From the NCBI GenBank assembly GCA_021777055.1, contig JAIQZO010000110.1:1-55990 (forward strand): a stretch of 55,990 bases of DNA, in the 5' to 3' direction. Shown here piece by piece: positions 15,416-24,936 of this stretch. The notes under the pieces were generated by a model. It ran no database searches. It saw nothing but the letters and a program-made list of their open reading frames with translations, and was not told the origin of the DNA. Positions within the stretch are counted from its first letter, which is position 1. The number at the start of each line of letters is the position of its first letter. The stretch is from Candidatus Anammoxibacter sp. (GTDB lineage Bacteria; Planctomycetota; Brocadiia; Brocadiales; Anammoxibacteraceae). The position numbers and the translations under genes were made by a program.

Positions 15416-16828
15416 CTCATCTTCTGCCTTTAGTTTTCTACGCAGAGTTCTGACATTTATGCCAAGCAAGGAAGCTGCTTTTGATTTGTTATAGCCGGTC
15501 TGTTTCAACGTCTCTTTTATAATCAATTCTTCAGCTTGCGCCAGGTTGTAACCTGATGGAATAAACACACCGGATGTTTCTTTATCACTGACTGGTTGCA
15601 TATCGGTTGGTTTTTTATTCTTTAAATGTGGCAGTATGTGAAACGGAAATATCCGTTTGGTATCCGATGGAAGTATTGTGGCAATACGTGTCATTATATT
15701 TCTGAGTTCACGGACGTTACCCTTCCACGGATATTGCTCAAGGATGTATATAGTTTCTAACGAAAGTAATGGGAATGGTGGCATGCGTGACATTTCCGCA
15801 AATGCCCTTTCAAGGAAGTGTACTGCCAATAGAGATATATCCTCTTTTCGTTCCCTCAAAGGGGGAAGGTTTAGACGCAGTACATTTATACGGTAGTAAA
15901 GGTCCTCCCGAAACAATTTATCTTCCACTGCCTTTTCAAGGTCTACTCTTGTTGCCGCCACAACCCGGACATTAATAGGGATTGGAGATTCACTTCCCAC
16001 CCTGGACACTTGCCCCTCTTCAAGCACACGGAGAAGGCGAATTTGTAAGTTTAGCGGCATATCACCTATCTCATCAAGAAAGAGTGTGCCTTTGTCTGCT
16101 GATTCAAATCTGCCTTTTTTAGTTCTGAATGCGCTGGTAAAAGAGCCTTTCTCGTGCCCAAAAAGCTCGGACTCTACTAGGCTGTCAGGAATGGCTCCGC
16201 AGTTTAAAGGGACAAACGGCCCATCCATCCTTTTACTCAACACATGAATTGCACGTGCAACAATCTCTTTACCAGATCCTGTTTCACCTGTAACAAGAAC
16301 CGTTTGATCAGACATGGCAATCTGAGGAAGATTTGCTAGAATTCGTTGCATTATAGATGAACGAAATATAAAATATGGTTTAACTTTTTTGATTGACGGT
16401 TTTACAATAGCCAAAGAAGTATTTCTTGTGTCTTTTGGTGTTGCAATCCTTGCCTCAACCATTCGTGCAAATCTAGTGAACTCTATGGGTTTTTTAATAT
16501 AATCGTCAATTACAAACCGTGCTAATGATTCAGATGCATCTACGTTATCAAAATTATCTTCCACCAACACATAAAATAGGCTGTCTGGATATACTTTCTT
16601 ATAGTCGTTGATCATATAAATATAATTTTCATCTATAAGATTAATATAAGCAATAACAACTTGGATATGTTGGTGTGCAAGGACGTCAGTTGCATCGATA
16701 TAATCTTTTGCTGCAAAAATATCTGCTCCAAAATCCCCTAACCCTTTTTCTGCTTCTTTTATTGAAGACGGATCCGCTTCAATTATAAGAAATGAAAATC
16801 CATTTAAATCCGGTTTTATATCATCCAT
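15407..16828 (-). CDS. NtrC-type sigma-54 activator with degenerate receiver domain
   Basis: A 473-residue enhancer-binding protein: receiver (about 10-125), AAA+ (about 150-395), Fis-type HTH (about 430-470). Walker A GETGSGKE is at 181-188 and Walker B GTLFLDE at about 247-253. The sigma-54 contact loop reads GSFTSA (228-233) instead of GAFTGA. In the receiver the phospho-acceptor Asp is replaced by Tyr61 (VVIAYINL), and the acidic pair is changed (IIEADP), while the lysine (YIKKP) remains. It is therefore unlikely to be switched by phosphorylation; a protein or ligand signal or oligomer control is inferred. No sensor kinase is adjacent. The C-terminal HTH reads NKSKAASLLGINVRTLRRKL. The final codons and the stop lie in a dispersed repeat. 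Confidence 0.92.
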   Translation of the reverse strand: MDDIKPDLNGFSFLIIEADPSSIKEAEKGLGDFGADIFAAKDYIDATDVLAHQHIQVVIAYINLIDENYIYMINDYKKVYPDSLFYVLVEDNFDNVDASESLARFVIDDYIKKPIEFTRFARMVEARIATPKDTRNTSLAIVKPSIKKVKPYFIFRSSIMQRILANLPQIAMSDQTVLVTGETGSGKEIVARAIHVLSKRMDGPFVPLNCGAIPDSLVESELFGHEKGSFTSAFRTKKGRFESADKGTLFLDEIGDMPLNLQIRLLRVLEEGQVSRVGSESPIPINVRVVAATRVDLEKAVEDKLFREDLYYRINVLRLNLPPLRERKEDISLLAVHFLERAFAEMSRMPPFPLLSLETIYILEQYPWKGNVRELRNIMTRIATILPSDTKRIFPFHILPHLKNKKPTDMQPVSDKETSGVFIPSGYNLAQAEELIIKETLKQTGYNKSKAASLLGINVRTLRRKLKAEDEFN

Positions 16829-17153
16829 AGAATATCTCTTTTAATTATTACCAGGAAGTACCAGTTCGTCGTCCATGCTTGTCCATCCTATTTTTTGCGC
16901 GTACTCAATCGGTATAGTATAATCGACTTTAGTAAAACTTTGTGAAGAATTTGATAATAAAATAAACTAATCCGGTTTGCAACTCAAATCAGTAGAATAA
17001 TTTCCTTGATTCCCTGTCAGATTGTCCGATTATTAATTAATGACATGTGAGGAATTTATTCGCAAAGTTAAGAAATTAGGTGAAAATGAAGGAAATAGTT
17101 GTCATCTTTATCCTTAGCCCTAGAAATGGAATCCATGGCATTCAATATTTATA

Positions 17154-17247
17154 CAGCATTGTCCGGTTAGCCTTTTGCTGTGTAAGAATATTGGATATTT
17201 AAGAGCATCTTGCAACATAATGACGTAAAAAAGCTCCTAAGGTTAAT
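17154..17247 (-). repeat. 93-bp dispersed repeat, second copy
   Basis: The reverse complement of this stretch matches 8146-8238, including TTTTTTACGTCATTATGTTG, CAAGATGCTCTTAAATAT and GCAAAAGGCTAACCGG. Three or more copies or pieces in the window indicate a mobile or formerly mobile non-coding element. Confidence 0.75.
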
Positions 17248-17484
17248 ATAGCACTGTTTTTGATTTTCTAACTCTAATTAAAATTAACGGATATTTTAAG
17301 GAAGGCACATGTTATGAATTGTGTATGTAACGTCCAGGTTTGCGTTAGGGTTGTTCAAATTTATTGAACGAAACCGGAAGCACGGCCGTGGTCGTGTTGA
17401 GGATTTTGTGGTTGAGGATTTTGTGATTGAAATTTAGGTAAATATAATGAGAAGGTGAGTGTTATATGCACAATTTATGGCATT

Positions 17485-17499
17485 CTCCTTCCTAAGGAG
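17485..17499 (+). promoter_or_regulatory. Shine-Dalgarno-sequestering inverted repeat before hicB
   Basis: CTCCTT-CCT-AAGGAG pairs the ribosome binding site AAGGAGG of the gene starting at 17506 with an upstream anti-SD. A frame beginning at 17455 runs in phase through this site, so translation of a short leader could open it. Regulatory effect is inference. Confidence 0.4.
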
Positions 17500-17505
17500 G
17501 TTCTA

Positions 17506-17817
17506 ATGGAAACGTTTATTTATCCCGCAGAAATAACGCATGATAAACTAGAAGGAAGCCTTATAGTGACATTTCCCGATTTTCCAGAAGCAATAACTTT
17601 AGGTGAAAACATTAAGGAGGCCCTGCATGAGGCCACTGATTGTCTGGAAGAGGCAATAAATAATCGTATTGCAATGGATTTGTCTGTTCCATATCCATCA
17701 CCAATAGAAAAGAAATATCATCCAATTTCTCTTTCTGCTGCGATGGCAGCTAAGGTGACTTCAAGTATGGCTATTAATGAGGAGGAAACAACTAAAGCAG
17801 AATTGGCAAACCGTTAA
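17506..17817 (+). CDS. HicB-like antitoxin, truncated and without HicA partner
   Basis: I chose ATG at 17506 because AAGGAGG lies 7 bases upstream; an in-frame start at 17455 has no such site. The 103-residue product carries the HicB RNase-H-like fold: FIYPAEITHDKLEGSLIVTF, DFPEAITLGENIKEALHEAT and CLEEAINNRI. HicB normally ends in a DNA-binding HTH or RHH. Here the expected helix-turn-helix is cut short at KAELANR followed by a stop. No hicA is found on either side. It is likely a decayed, possibly still expressed, antitoxin; DNA-binding autoregulation should be lost. Confidence 0.75.
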   Translation: METFIYPAEITHDKLEGSLIVTFPDFPEAITLGENIKEALHEATDCLEEAINNRIAMDLSVPYPSPIEKKYHPISLSAAMAAKVTSSMAINEEETTKAELANR

Positions 17818-18419
17818 CATTTTGATGGAAAAAGTTAAGTAACATATCCCTAAATCCCATCTTATTAGAGGGCGGTGTTGTTCGGTTAGCTATTTGCATC
17901 ACACATATGCTTACTAGCATAGTGCGGCAAAGCCGCAACCAGAATACAGGAGTCAGGAGTCAGGAGACAGAATTCAGAATAAAGCATAGATTTGCAGCTG
18001 GAGCAGTCTTGCAGACTGCTCCTAAATGTTTTAATGCACCTTGTTAAAATGTATATGTTTGTATCTATAACAACTTCAATGCAAAAAGCTAACAGGGCAA
18101 TGCTGATTAGAGGGAACTTATAAGTAAAAAAACGTATGATATATTATTTGGAGTGAGGACCTATAAATTAAAAACCGGATGTAGTATAATATCCCCTCTG
18201 GAAAGATGAGTGACAGCGTATCAGACGGGGTGGTAATGTGCACAGAACAGATATCAATGAAAACTAGATACCTTCAAACTGGCGCAACTGTCCTGTTTCC
18301 TACCTGATTGTAAATATTGGAATTAAAAGGATAAAATCAAGACCATCGTTGATATTTGATATTCCATTCGCTAAAGTATGTGGAAGATATACAATAGATT
18401 GCCATTGTGGAGTAAAGTT
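17818..18419. other. Gene-free stretch with short repeats
   Basis: This contains GCGGCAAAGCCGCAACCAGA (about 17925), whose inverted copy is near 52000, a simple AGGAGTCAGGAGTCAGGAG run (about 17948-17966), and a piece of the 93-bp repeat (18080-18104). Nothing else was recognised. Confidence 0.5.
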
Positions 18420-19793
18420 ATGAATGGTAGGAAAAAGATATTGTTACTTTGGCTATGGATGTTTACGTTTACGTTTTCGTTTTCTGCAACTGGTACGGAA
18501 GTCCCCACGATGGTCGGCCTTGGCGATAGTATTGGAGAGGGAGTGCAATCTATAGATGCTAACCTGAGGACTCAGACATTCTGTTATCTAAACCTATTAG
18601 CAGCACAACTTGGTGCAGATTTCCCTTTACCTCTGATTAGAAGTAATCCCATTGGAATTATTGGTAATACGGCGTTACGAACTCGACTAAATCCTTCTAT
18701 AGAGTCTTTAAACCTTGCTGTGGTTGGTGCTGACGTGGAGTCGTTGCTTAACGATCGAGCTGATGCTGTCAACGAGGCGCAGATAGATTCAGAGACAGAC
18801 CTGGTTCTGTTTCCCAGAATGGGTAGTCAGGTGGAGATTGCAGAGTCTATTGGAGCATCTCTTATTATTTGTTGGGTTGGAAATAACGATGCACTTTCCG
18901 CGGTTACTTCTTTTGATGAGCTGGACGGGTCACAGCTGACACCCGTTGATGAGTTTGAGACTAATTTCAATGAAATAGCTGAAAGGCTTGTCAATGCCGG
19001 TGAAAATGTTGTATTTGCCAATGTTGGAGATGTTACTAACATTGGTTTTCTGCTTGATGGTCATGATCTGCGCAGATTCTTAGGTTCTGATTTTGGATTA
19101 CGAGAGGGAGAATTTACAAGCGTTGCAGTTATGCTTCTTATACGACTAGGCCTGGATGACGGTAGCCTCCTTAAAGTGCCCGACTTTATTCTTGATGTAG
19201 ATGAAGTACAGATGATTCAGGAGAGAATAGATGCCTTTAATCAAATTATCAAGGAGGTTGCAAATAATCTTGGTATGCCGATGGTCGACATTAATGGGAT
19301 GCTGAATGATCTATCCTCTGCCCCTCCTGATTTTTCAGATGTACCCATTTCCACCCGTTATCTTGATGGGATTTTTAGCCTGGATGGTGTGCATCCATCT
19401 AATACCGGGCATGCCGTTCTGACCAACTCATTTATTCAAACAATAAATACCCATTTTAATCGAAACTTTCCTTTAATAAGTAATGATAAGCTAAAAGATA
19501 TCACTATTAAGGATCCGCATGTGGATAAAGACGGAGATGGGATGGTTGAAGGGCGGCCGGGTGCAGGATTACTTGAATCGTTAGGCCCTTTCCTGGGGAT
19601 ATCCGGAGATAAAAATGCTTCTCTTCAAGGTTTTTGGCCTTTGATAGATGATAGCCTAGGTATACAATTTATCAAGCACTATTTATCTATTCTAGGAGAA
19701 GATCCGCAAATGGTTTTACGATGGAATAAGGATGATTCTATCGCTGCTTTTAAACATATATTTGGAATTCTGGCTTTTAACAAGCAAAAGTAA
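18420..19793 (+). CDS. Secreted SGNH/GDSL-family hydrolase
   Basis: Start at ATG 18420 is preferred: GGAG lies 7 bases upstream, and it gives a compact signal peptide (MNGRKKILLLWLWMFTFTFS...). The 457-residue product has all SGNH blocks: VGLGDSIGEGV (nucleophile Ser, about residue 37), the GNND block in CWVGNNDAL, and the catalytic Asp-His pair in LDGVHPSNTGHAVL near 330. Family knowledge: esterases or lipases acting outside the cytoplasmic membrane. The C-terminal 110 residues include a calcium-loop-like DKDGDGMVEG and are not part of the core fold. The substrate cannot be told from sequence. It converges with the VWA gene downstream. Confidence 0.82.
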   Translation: MNGRKKILLLWLWMFTFTFSFSATGTEVPTMVGLGDSIGEGVQSIDANLRTQTFCYLNLLAAQLGADFPLPLIRSNPIGIIGNTALRTRLNPSIESLNLAVVGADVESLLNDRADAVNEAQIDSETDLVLFPRMGSQVEIAESIGASLIICWVGNNDALSAVTSFDELDGSQLTPVDEFETNFNEIAERLVNAGENVVFANVGDVTNIGFLLDGHDLRRFLGSDFGLREGEFTSVAVMLLIRLGLDDGSLLKVPDFILDVDEVQMIQERIDAFNQIIKEVANNLGMPMVDINGMLNDLSSAPPDFSDVPISTRYLDGIFSLDGVHPSNTGHAVLTNSFIQTINTHFNRNFPLISNDKLKDITIKDPHVDKDGDGMVEGRPGAGLLESLGPFLGISGDKNASLQGFWPLIDDSLGIQFIKHYLSILGEDPQMVLRWNKDDSIAAFKHIFGILAFNKQK

Positions 19794-19910
19794 AAGTTGT
19801 TGAGGTCTAACCTATAAACGTTTATACTTTTTTCAGAAGAGAGACGGGAATTTGCAACTCTATTGTTCTGAATTCTGGCTCCAGACCACTGTATTCTGCA
19901 TAATATCCCA

Positions 19911-22100
19911 TTAAGATCCAATCATTACACTCTTTGTCCAATTGCCGTCATAATTTGCCCTGGATTTATCGTCTCCATAAAAGGTTTGTCCTAGATTGTA
20001 GATAGAGTTGTCCAGCTTGAACTGCATAAATACCTCATTCGGGAATACATCTTTTGCCGTGATCTTGAATATAGTACCAAAGCTTCCGAATGGTATGTGA
20101 TGTTTGGGATCTTTCGGGTTGGGGGATGATACTCTGAACCATCCGTCCTCTTCTTCAGAGAGGCTCCAGCCTTCACAAAGCCCGCCGTCTTTCTTTGAGG
20201 TTAATGATATATTGTACGGTTTCGTCGTGTTTATCTGGAAACGAAATTCATGTACATATCTGGGGGCATGCTCACACCACATAAAAATCTCAGTTTCGTT
20301 GTTTTTAGATGTGGAGGAACTGAACGTGATATGTCCGGACGAGGTCTTTCCGTATATTGATGCGGAATTAATATTTCCCATTAATGGTGGATCACTTTCA
20401 ACATCATTATAATTTATTGCAAATTTAACGTTGAAAACACCGTCATTGGGCTTTTTTGGTGTTATGTAGCTAAGCTTATACTGTCCGCCAAGATCTTTTA
20501 TTATTTGATTAAAACGTTCCAGTAGACGGCAGATATTCTCAGCACGAACGTATGTACCTCCGGTATCTGCGGAAAGCCCTTTAAGAACTTCCTCTTCATG
20601 GACATCTCCTACACCTATATTATAGATATGGACATTCCTTTCTTGTGCAATATCCAGGATTTCAACCGGCTGTTTAGTGCTGCTGTTGTCAAACCCATCT
20701 GACAGAAATACCATAGCTCTAAACACTTTCGGGTCAGGAAATTCAGGAAATTGCTCCAACCCTTTGTACACAGCCTCCCAGCAGATTGAGAAATCACTGT
20801 AGATTTCGTTAGAAATAAATTTATCAATGGCCATTTTTGCACTCTCTTTATTAGTTATAAACCTTTGGACTACGCTAGGTTCGCTTTCGGGTCTGTGAAA
20901 TTCTATTACGCCTATTTCATGGGTCTCTTTTAGACTGTCGATCAGAGATTTCGCGCCCTTTACCATTGTTGCAATGCCGTTTGCGTTTTGCTGCATGGAG
21001 ACAGAGAAATCTAAAACAAGCATTATCTGCATTTTAAAGTCATCTTGGGGATAGAGGAACGGATAGCTCTCCATATAGTCAATCTCTTTTTCATTTTCCC
21101 ATATCCGCAGGTTGTTCCAATTAAGCCTTGATGTGTTTTCTATCTCTACTGCATGGTTATACTGATCTCGTAGAGAAAACAGGTACTGTACTACACAAGG
21201 TGCCTGATGGGCGGCATTAACGTTTTTGAAATGTATTTCCGTTAGATCATAATTAATTTCAATGGGATGAACCTCATCAAAGATCTCATCATTTGCCGCG
21301 TCTTCAATACGTAACGTATATTTATCTCCACCGGGTAAGAGTGTTTCATCCAAGACCCATTTAAAAGAGCCGGTACTATGGTTATCACTGCGGAATTGAA
21401 ATCTTCTTGCTATGGTCTTTACCACACATTCATTCTGACATAAAAGTATATTAACTGAATCACTAACACCTATTGATGCTTTCCACTTCATTGTTACATC
21501 ACTACCTACCGCAAGTTCAGTTATTGATGGAGCTAGTATAGTGATTGCATCATTCTCCCTGGTGGCCAAAACGTCTATGTTTTTTGCCCCTCCGTTAGAA
21601 GCTACACGAATAGTGCCCGAACTACCGCCAAGGGTGAGCTTATCTCTTGAAATAGTTACTAAAAACCTTTCACCTAGTTCACCAACTGTTCCTGTTTCTG
21701 GATATACAGAGATCCAGTTCTGGCCTTCTGTTACTTCAATATTAAATTCCAGTGCTACGGGCCTGAAATGAAAGAAGCTTTTCTTTGCCCCGTTATTAAT
21801 TTCCAACTGTCTCTGTATCTCTTCAGATCCAAAATCCAGAGTTCCTATATTAATGTCAATTTTTGGTTCATTCTTGCTGAGAAAAAACAATACTATAGCT
21901 ATTAGTAGGAGTAGTAGCAGGAGAATTAATATCTTTTTTCTCTTTTTCTTTTTTGCATCTTTGTCTTCCGCCTCCTCAACCGCATCTTTATTGTCCAGTT
22001 CTTCATCCTCAATGTTATATTCATTGTCTAGTTCTTCATTCTCATTGTTATCTTCATTGTTGTCCATATCTTCATCGTTAATTTCATTATTTTTGTCCAT
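19911..22100 (-). CDS. Membrane-anchored VWA-domain protein with BACON-like domain
   Basis: 729 residues. The N-terminal 50 residues are extremely acidic and Asn-rich, then a KKKKRKK cluster and one membrane helix (about 57-74), so the remainder is probably outside the cytoplasm. About 85-180 resembles a BACON/choice-of-anchor beta domain (NWISVYPETGTVGELGE). A further Ig-like segment follows. The VWA domain starts near 350 with the MIDAS motif LVLDFSVSMQQ (DxSxS) and ends with ADTGGTYVRAEN. VWA domains bind proteins through a metal ion. The C-terminal 170 residues are beta-rich and unassigned. The gene stands alone; its role is unknown. Confidence 0.75.
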   Translation of the reverse strand: MDKNNEINDEDMDNNEDNNENEELDNEYNIEDEELDNKDAVEEAEDKDAKKKKRKKILILLLLLLLIAIVLFFLSKNEPKIDINIGTLDFGSEEIQRQLEINNGAKKSFFHFRPVALEFNIEVTEGQNWISVYPETGTVGELGERFLVTISRDKLTLGGSSGTIRVASNGGAKNIDVLATRENDAITILAPSITELAVGSDVTMKWKASIGVSDSVNILLCQNECVVKTIARRFQFRSDNHSTGSFKWVLDETLLPGGDKYTLRIEDAANDEIFDEVHPIEINYDLTEIHFKNVNAAHQAPCVVQYLFSLRDQYNHAVEIENTSRLNWNNLRIWENEKEIDYMESYPFLYPQDDFKMQIMLVLDFSVSMQQNANGIATMVKGAKSLIDSLKETHEIGVIEFHRPESEPSVVQRFITNKESAKMAIDKFISNEIYSDFSICWEAVYKGLEQFPEFPDPKVFRAMVFLSDGFDNSSTKQPVEILDIAQERNVHIYNIGVGDVHEEEVLKGLSADTGGTYVRAENICRLLERFNQIIKDLGGQYKLSYITPKKPNDGVFNVKFAINYNDVESDPPLMGNINSASIYGKTSSGHITFSSSTSKNNETEIFMWCEHAPRYVHEFRFQINTTKPYNISLTSKKDGGLCEGWSLSEEEDGWFRVSSPNPKDPKHHIPFGSFGTIFKITAKDVFPNEVFMQFKLDNSIYNLGQTFYGDDKSRANYDGNWTKSVMIGS

Positions 22101-22403
22101 ATCTATTCTTTCTTTATTGTTTAATTATGCCCACGTTGAGTATATATTAAAGTTTGACAATAAATTCCTGAATCAAGTTATTCTTGCGTGCGTCCGTATC
22201 TTTTTAACTGTTAATTATAATGTCCTAAATTTTACAATATTATAGTTGATAATACAATTTGCATATTGAATAAATTAATTAAATAGACTAGAATTTTCTG
22301 ATGTGAGAGTAAGGTGTAAGACTTGAACCCCTACTAATTATAACCCTTGTCAGGTATTACCTCTGCAGGTGATTGCTTTGTGATACGGAAGGACTAAAAC
22401 AGG
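22101..22403. other. Divergent promoter region between VWA gene and rtcB
   Basis: AT-rich, about 300 bases, between divergent genes. It contains a diverged piece of the AT-rich repeat (AATTAAATAGACTAGAATTT at about 22275) and half of a GACTTGAACC hairpin (about 22320). No operator is clearly recognisable. Confidence 0.4.
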
Positions 22404-23861
22404 ATGAAAAATGAGAATGTAACTATCAAATTTGAAAAGATAGATGATTGGAGATGGCGTATCCCAAAGAGCGGTGGAATGTTGGTTGACGGGCTGATTT
22501 ATGCGGACGAAAAGATGCTCAATATTATTAAGACAGATGAGAGTCCGCAGCAGGTTGTAAATGTGGCCCATCTTCCCGGAATTGTAAAGCATTCCCTGGC
22601 AATGCCGGATATTCATTGGGGGTATGGTTTTCCTATTGGTGGTGTTGCTGCATTTGATATGGACGATGGGGTTATTTCACCCGGCGGTGTGGGGTATGAT
22701 ATTAATTGTGGAGTAAGGTTATTGCGTTCTGCTATAAGTCGCAGTGATATAACACGTAATATGCGTGATATCGTAGATACGCTGTTTATGAATGTTCCCA
22801 CCGGTGTTGGTTCCTGCAGAAAAGATATTAAGCTGGGAATGGAAGAGCAGAAAAATGTGTTAAAAAATGGAGCAGGATGGGCAGTGTCTCAGGGTTATGG
22901 AACAAAGGATGATTTGCTCTTTATTGAAGCTGGGGGTTGTTTGTCTGGTGCTGATCCGGATACGGTATCGAACAGGGCATTGGAAAGGGGAAAGACCCAG
23001 GTTGGGACGTTGGGATCCGGTAATCACTTTGTTGAGGTTGGGTATGTAGCGGAGATATACGATACAGCTGTAGCAGAAGTCCTTGGATTGAAGAAAGATA
23101 ATATATCTGTCATCATTCATACCGGTTCAAGGGGATTGGGACACCAGGTCTGTGATGACTACATAAAGGTAATGATTAATGCTGCCAGGGAGTATGGTAT
23201 AGATCTTCCAGACAGACAGCTTTGCTGTGCCCCTATAAAATCAGAGCAGGGTGGTGCGTACTTTAAGGCCATGGCCTCTGCTGCAAATTTTGCATTTGCT
23301 AATCGTCAGATGATTACACATTGGGTCAGGGAATCTTTTGAGGGTGTGTTGGGTACCGGTAACAATATTCTGGGGCTTGAAATAGTTTATGATGTATGTC
23401 ACAACATTGCAAAGTTTGAAGACCACAAAGTGGAGGGCAAGAAAAAGAAGTTATGCGTACACCGTAAAGGGGCTACCAGATCATATCCACCTGGACATGA
23501 AGAGATACCTGATGCATATAAATCTATCGGCCAACCTATGATAATACCAGGCGATATGGGGAGGTACTCCTATGTAATGGTTGGAACTGAGAATTCAATG
23601 AATGAAACGTTTGGCAGTTCATGTCATGGGGCAGGCCGGATGATGAGTAGAAATGCTGCAAAAAGGCTGGCAAAAGGGAGGCCCATTGCCAGGGAGCTGG
23701 AAAAGAGTGGTATACTTGTTCGTGCCACAGGGAGAACTACATTGATGGAGGAGATTTCTGAAGCATACAAAGATGTCACAGAGGTTGTAGATGTAGTTCA
23801 TAACGCAGGCATAGGAAAAAAGGTTGCAATGCTTAAACCTTTGGCGGTGATAAAGGGGTAG
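22404..23861 (+). CDS. rtcB: RNA-splicing ligase RtcB
   Basis: A 485-residue RtcB. The enzyme joins 2',3'-cyclic phosphate (or 3'-phosphate) and 5'-OH RNA ends using GTP and Mn2+, in tRNA splicing or RNA repair. Diagnostic blocks: AMPDIHWGYGFPIGGVAAFD, SPGGVGYDINCGVRLL with the metal-binding Cys, GTLGSGNHFVEVG, IIHTGSRGLGHQV, and SCHGAGRMMSR with the His that is guanylylated. All key residues are present and the length is that of the long RtcB form, so it is expected to be active. GGAAGGA lies upstream of ATG 22404. No archease, RtcA or RtcR regulator is adjacent. Confidence 0.97.
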   Translation: MKNENVTIKFEKIDDWRWRIPKSGGMLVDGLIYADEKMLNIIKTDESPQQVVNVAHLPGIVKHSLAMPDIHWGYGFPIGGVAAFDMDDGVISPGGVGYDINCGVRLLRSAISRSDITRNMRDIVDTLFMNVPTGVGSCRKDIKLGMEEQKNVLKNGAGWAVSQGYGTKDDLLFIEAGGCLSGADPDTVSNRALERGKTQVGTLGSGNHFVEVGYVAEIYDTAVAEVLGLKKDNISVIIHTGSRGLGHQVCDDYIKVMINAAREYGIDLPDRQLCCAPIKSEQGGAYFKAMASAANFAFANRQMITHWVRESFEGVLGTGNNILGLEIVYDVCHNIAKFEDHKVEGKKKKLCVHRKGATRSYPPGHEEIPDAYKSIGQPMIIPGDMGRYSYVMVGTENSMNETFGSSCHGAGRMMSRNAAKRLAKGRPIARELEKSGILVRATGRTTLMEEISEAYKDVTEVVDVVHNAGIGKKVAMLKPLAVIKG

Positions 23862-24124
23862 ATGCGAGGATGCTTTCAGTAGAATCTGTAGAATGGGTTA
23901 AGCAAAGCGAACCCATCTAAACGTAAAGAATTATTGATGGGTTCGCTATCGCTTACATCAACATTGCTAGGATTTTAAATGATTAAATAGTATAGGAATT
24001 CTCATTTTAATTAGTTTTAGGATAAAAAGTTGTAGAATGCGTGAAATATGAAAAATGTAGGATGCGTATTACGCACCGACATACTTTCAGTAGTCTTAAT
24101 CCTAATCATACTCTTAATCTCTGT

Positions 24125-24230
24125 GAATGGATTATAATTAAGAGTACGATTAAGAGTAAGATTTTAAAAGCTAAAAGCTAAAAGTTCGCCGTAAGCGCTA
24201 ATTGAGTAGTATAGGAATTTTCATTTTGGG
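24125..24230 (+). repeat. AT-rich dispersed element, full copy
   Basis: GATTATAATTAAGAGTACGA, TTAAGAGTAAGATTTTAAAA, AAGTTCGCCGTAAGCGCTAA and GTATAGGAATTTTCATTTTG occur in the same order as at 15014-15120. The inner AAAGCTA unit is duplicated here. Confidence 0.65.
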
Positions 24231-24301
24231 TCAGATAGGTTTTTTTTTGAAGCGTGTAGTTGTCACTGCCACATTTGTAATATGTTAGCGTGTTGTGTGC
24301 A

Positions 24302-24460
24302 GTTGGTTCAAGTCTCTGACTTGAACTAATCTGACCTTAACGCAACTCTGTTGCGAGTATAAGAGATTTATTTCTAGATGCAAATGATTGTGTCTAATAT
24401 TCAAAACCATACAGAGTATTGCTAATGTCAGATTAGTTCAAGTCGGAGACTTGAACCAAC
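24302..24460 (+). repeat. Hairpin-ended ~160-bp element, best preserved copy
   Basis: Left hairpin GGTTCAAGTCTCTGACTTGAAC, then TAATCTGACCTTAACGCAAC and a GCAACTCTGTTGC palindrome, a centre of about 55 bases, ATACAGAGTAT, AATGTCAGATTAG, and the right hairpin GTTCAAGTCGGAGACTTGAA. The outer arms (GTTGGTTCAAGTC / GACTTGAACCAAC) are perfect inverted repeats of each other. Confidence 0.75.
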
Positions 24461-24519
24461 CGATTTAAGATTTTAAAAGCTAAAAGTTCGCCGTAGGCGC
24501 TAATTGGAATGGTTAAATT

Positions 24520-24936
24520 ATGAGTGAAGAGATAAAAGATATACGCTGGAAGCAACGGTTTCAGAACTTTGAAAAGGCTTTCAGATTATTAGACATGGCA
24601 ATACAAATAGAACTCCCATCTGATACGGAACGAGCTGGAGTTATACAATTTTTTGAGATGGCTTTTGAACTTGCCTGGAGGCTTTTAAAGGATTATTTGG
24701 AAGAGGAAGGCTATGTTATGATAGAGAGCCCGAGAGATGCAATTAAGCAGGCATCTCAATCAAAGATAATAGATGACGGACACACCTGGATTGATGCTTT
24801 AAAGGATAGGAATCTTACAGTTCACGCTTATCATGAAGAGATGGCAGTTGCAGTTGAAAATAAAATACACAATGACTACTATCCTATACTTCAGGACCTG
24901 TATAATTCCTTTAAGAGAAAAATTGAGACTGAATGA
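24520..24936 (+). CDS. HEPN-type protein (NTase substrate-binding, HI0074-like), partner lost
   Basis: A 138-residue all-helical protein of the HI0074/TIGR01987 group, the HEPN half of HEPN-MNT toxin-antitoxin pairs. The opening RWKQRFQNFEKAFRLLDMAI, FFEMAFELAWRLLKDYLEEE and SPRDAIKQA are typical, and the RNase-type motif R-x4-H is present as RNLTVH near residue 105, so the toxin catalytic pair looks intact. Its stop overlaps by four bases (ATGA) the start of an MNT nucleotidyltransferase frame that ends after 11 codons. Known MNT proteins block HEPN toxins by AMPylation or binding; without one, this protein must be inactive, weakly expressed or neutralised elsewhere. Confidence 0.85.
   Translation: MSEEIKDIRWKQRFQNFEKAFRLLDMAIQIELPSDTERAGVIQFFEMAFELAWRLLKDYLEEEGYVMIESPRDAIKQASQSKIIDDGHTWIDALKDRNLTVHAYHEEMAVAVENKIHNDYYPILQDLYNSFKRKIETE

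Larger units (their letters stand above)
16829..17505. other. Divergent intergenic region with a dispersed repeat
   Basis: This lies between the leftward activator and the rightward hicB-like gene. It holds the inverted copy of the 93-bp repeat (17154-17247) and a short tandem repeat GTTGAGGATTTTGTG x2 (about 17396-17426). No convincing -24/-12 sigma-54 promoter was found. Confidence 0.5.
23862..24519. other. Repeat-rich gap between rtcB and the HEPN gene
   Basis: In order: a doubled GGGTT palindrome (23891-23960), AT-rich tail (23966-24008), full AT-rich element (24125-24230), full hairpin-ended element (24302-24460) and another AT-rich fragment (24465-24505) ending 14 bases before the HEPN start codon. 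No coding region is seen. Confidence 0.7.

Noticed and set aside
16829..17505. Sigma-54 promoter near the NtrC-type gene
   Set aside because: No GG-N10-GC pair with the TGGCAC/TTGC context was found.
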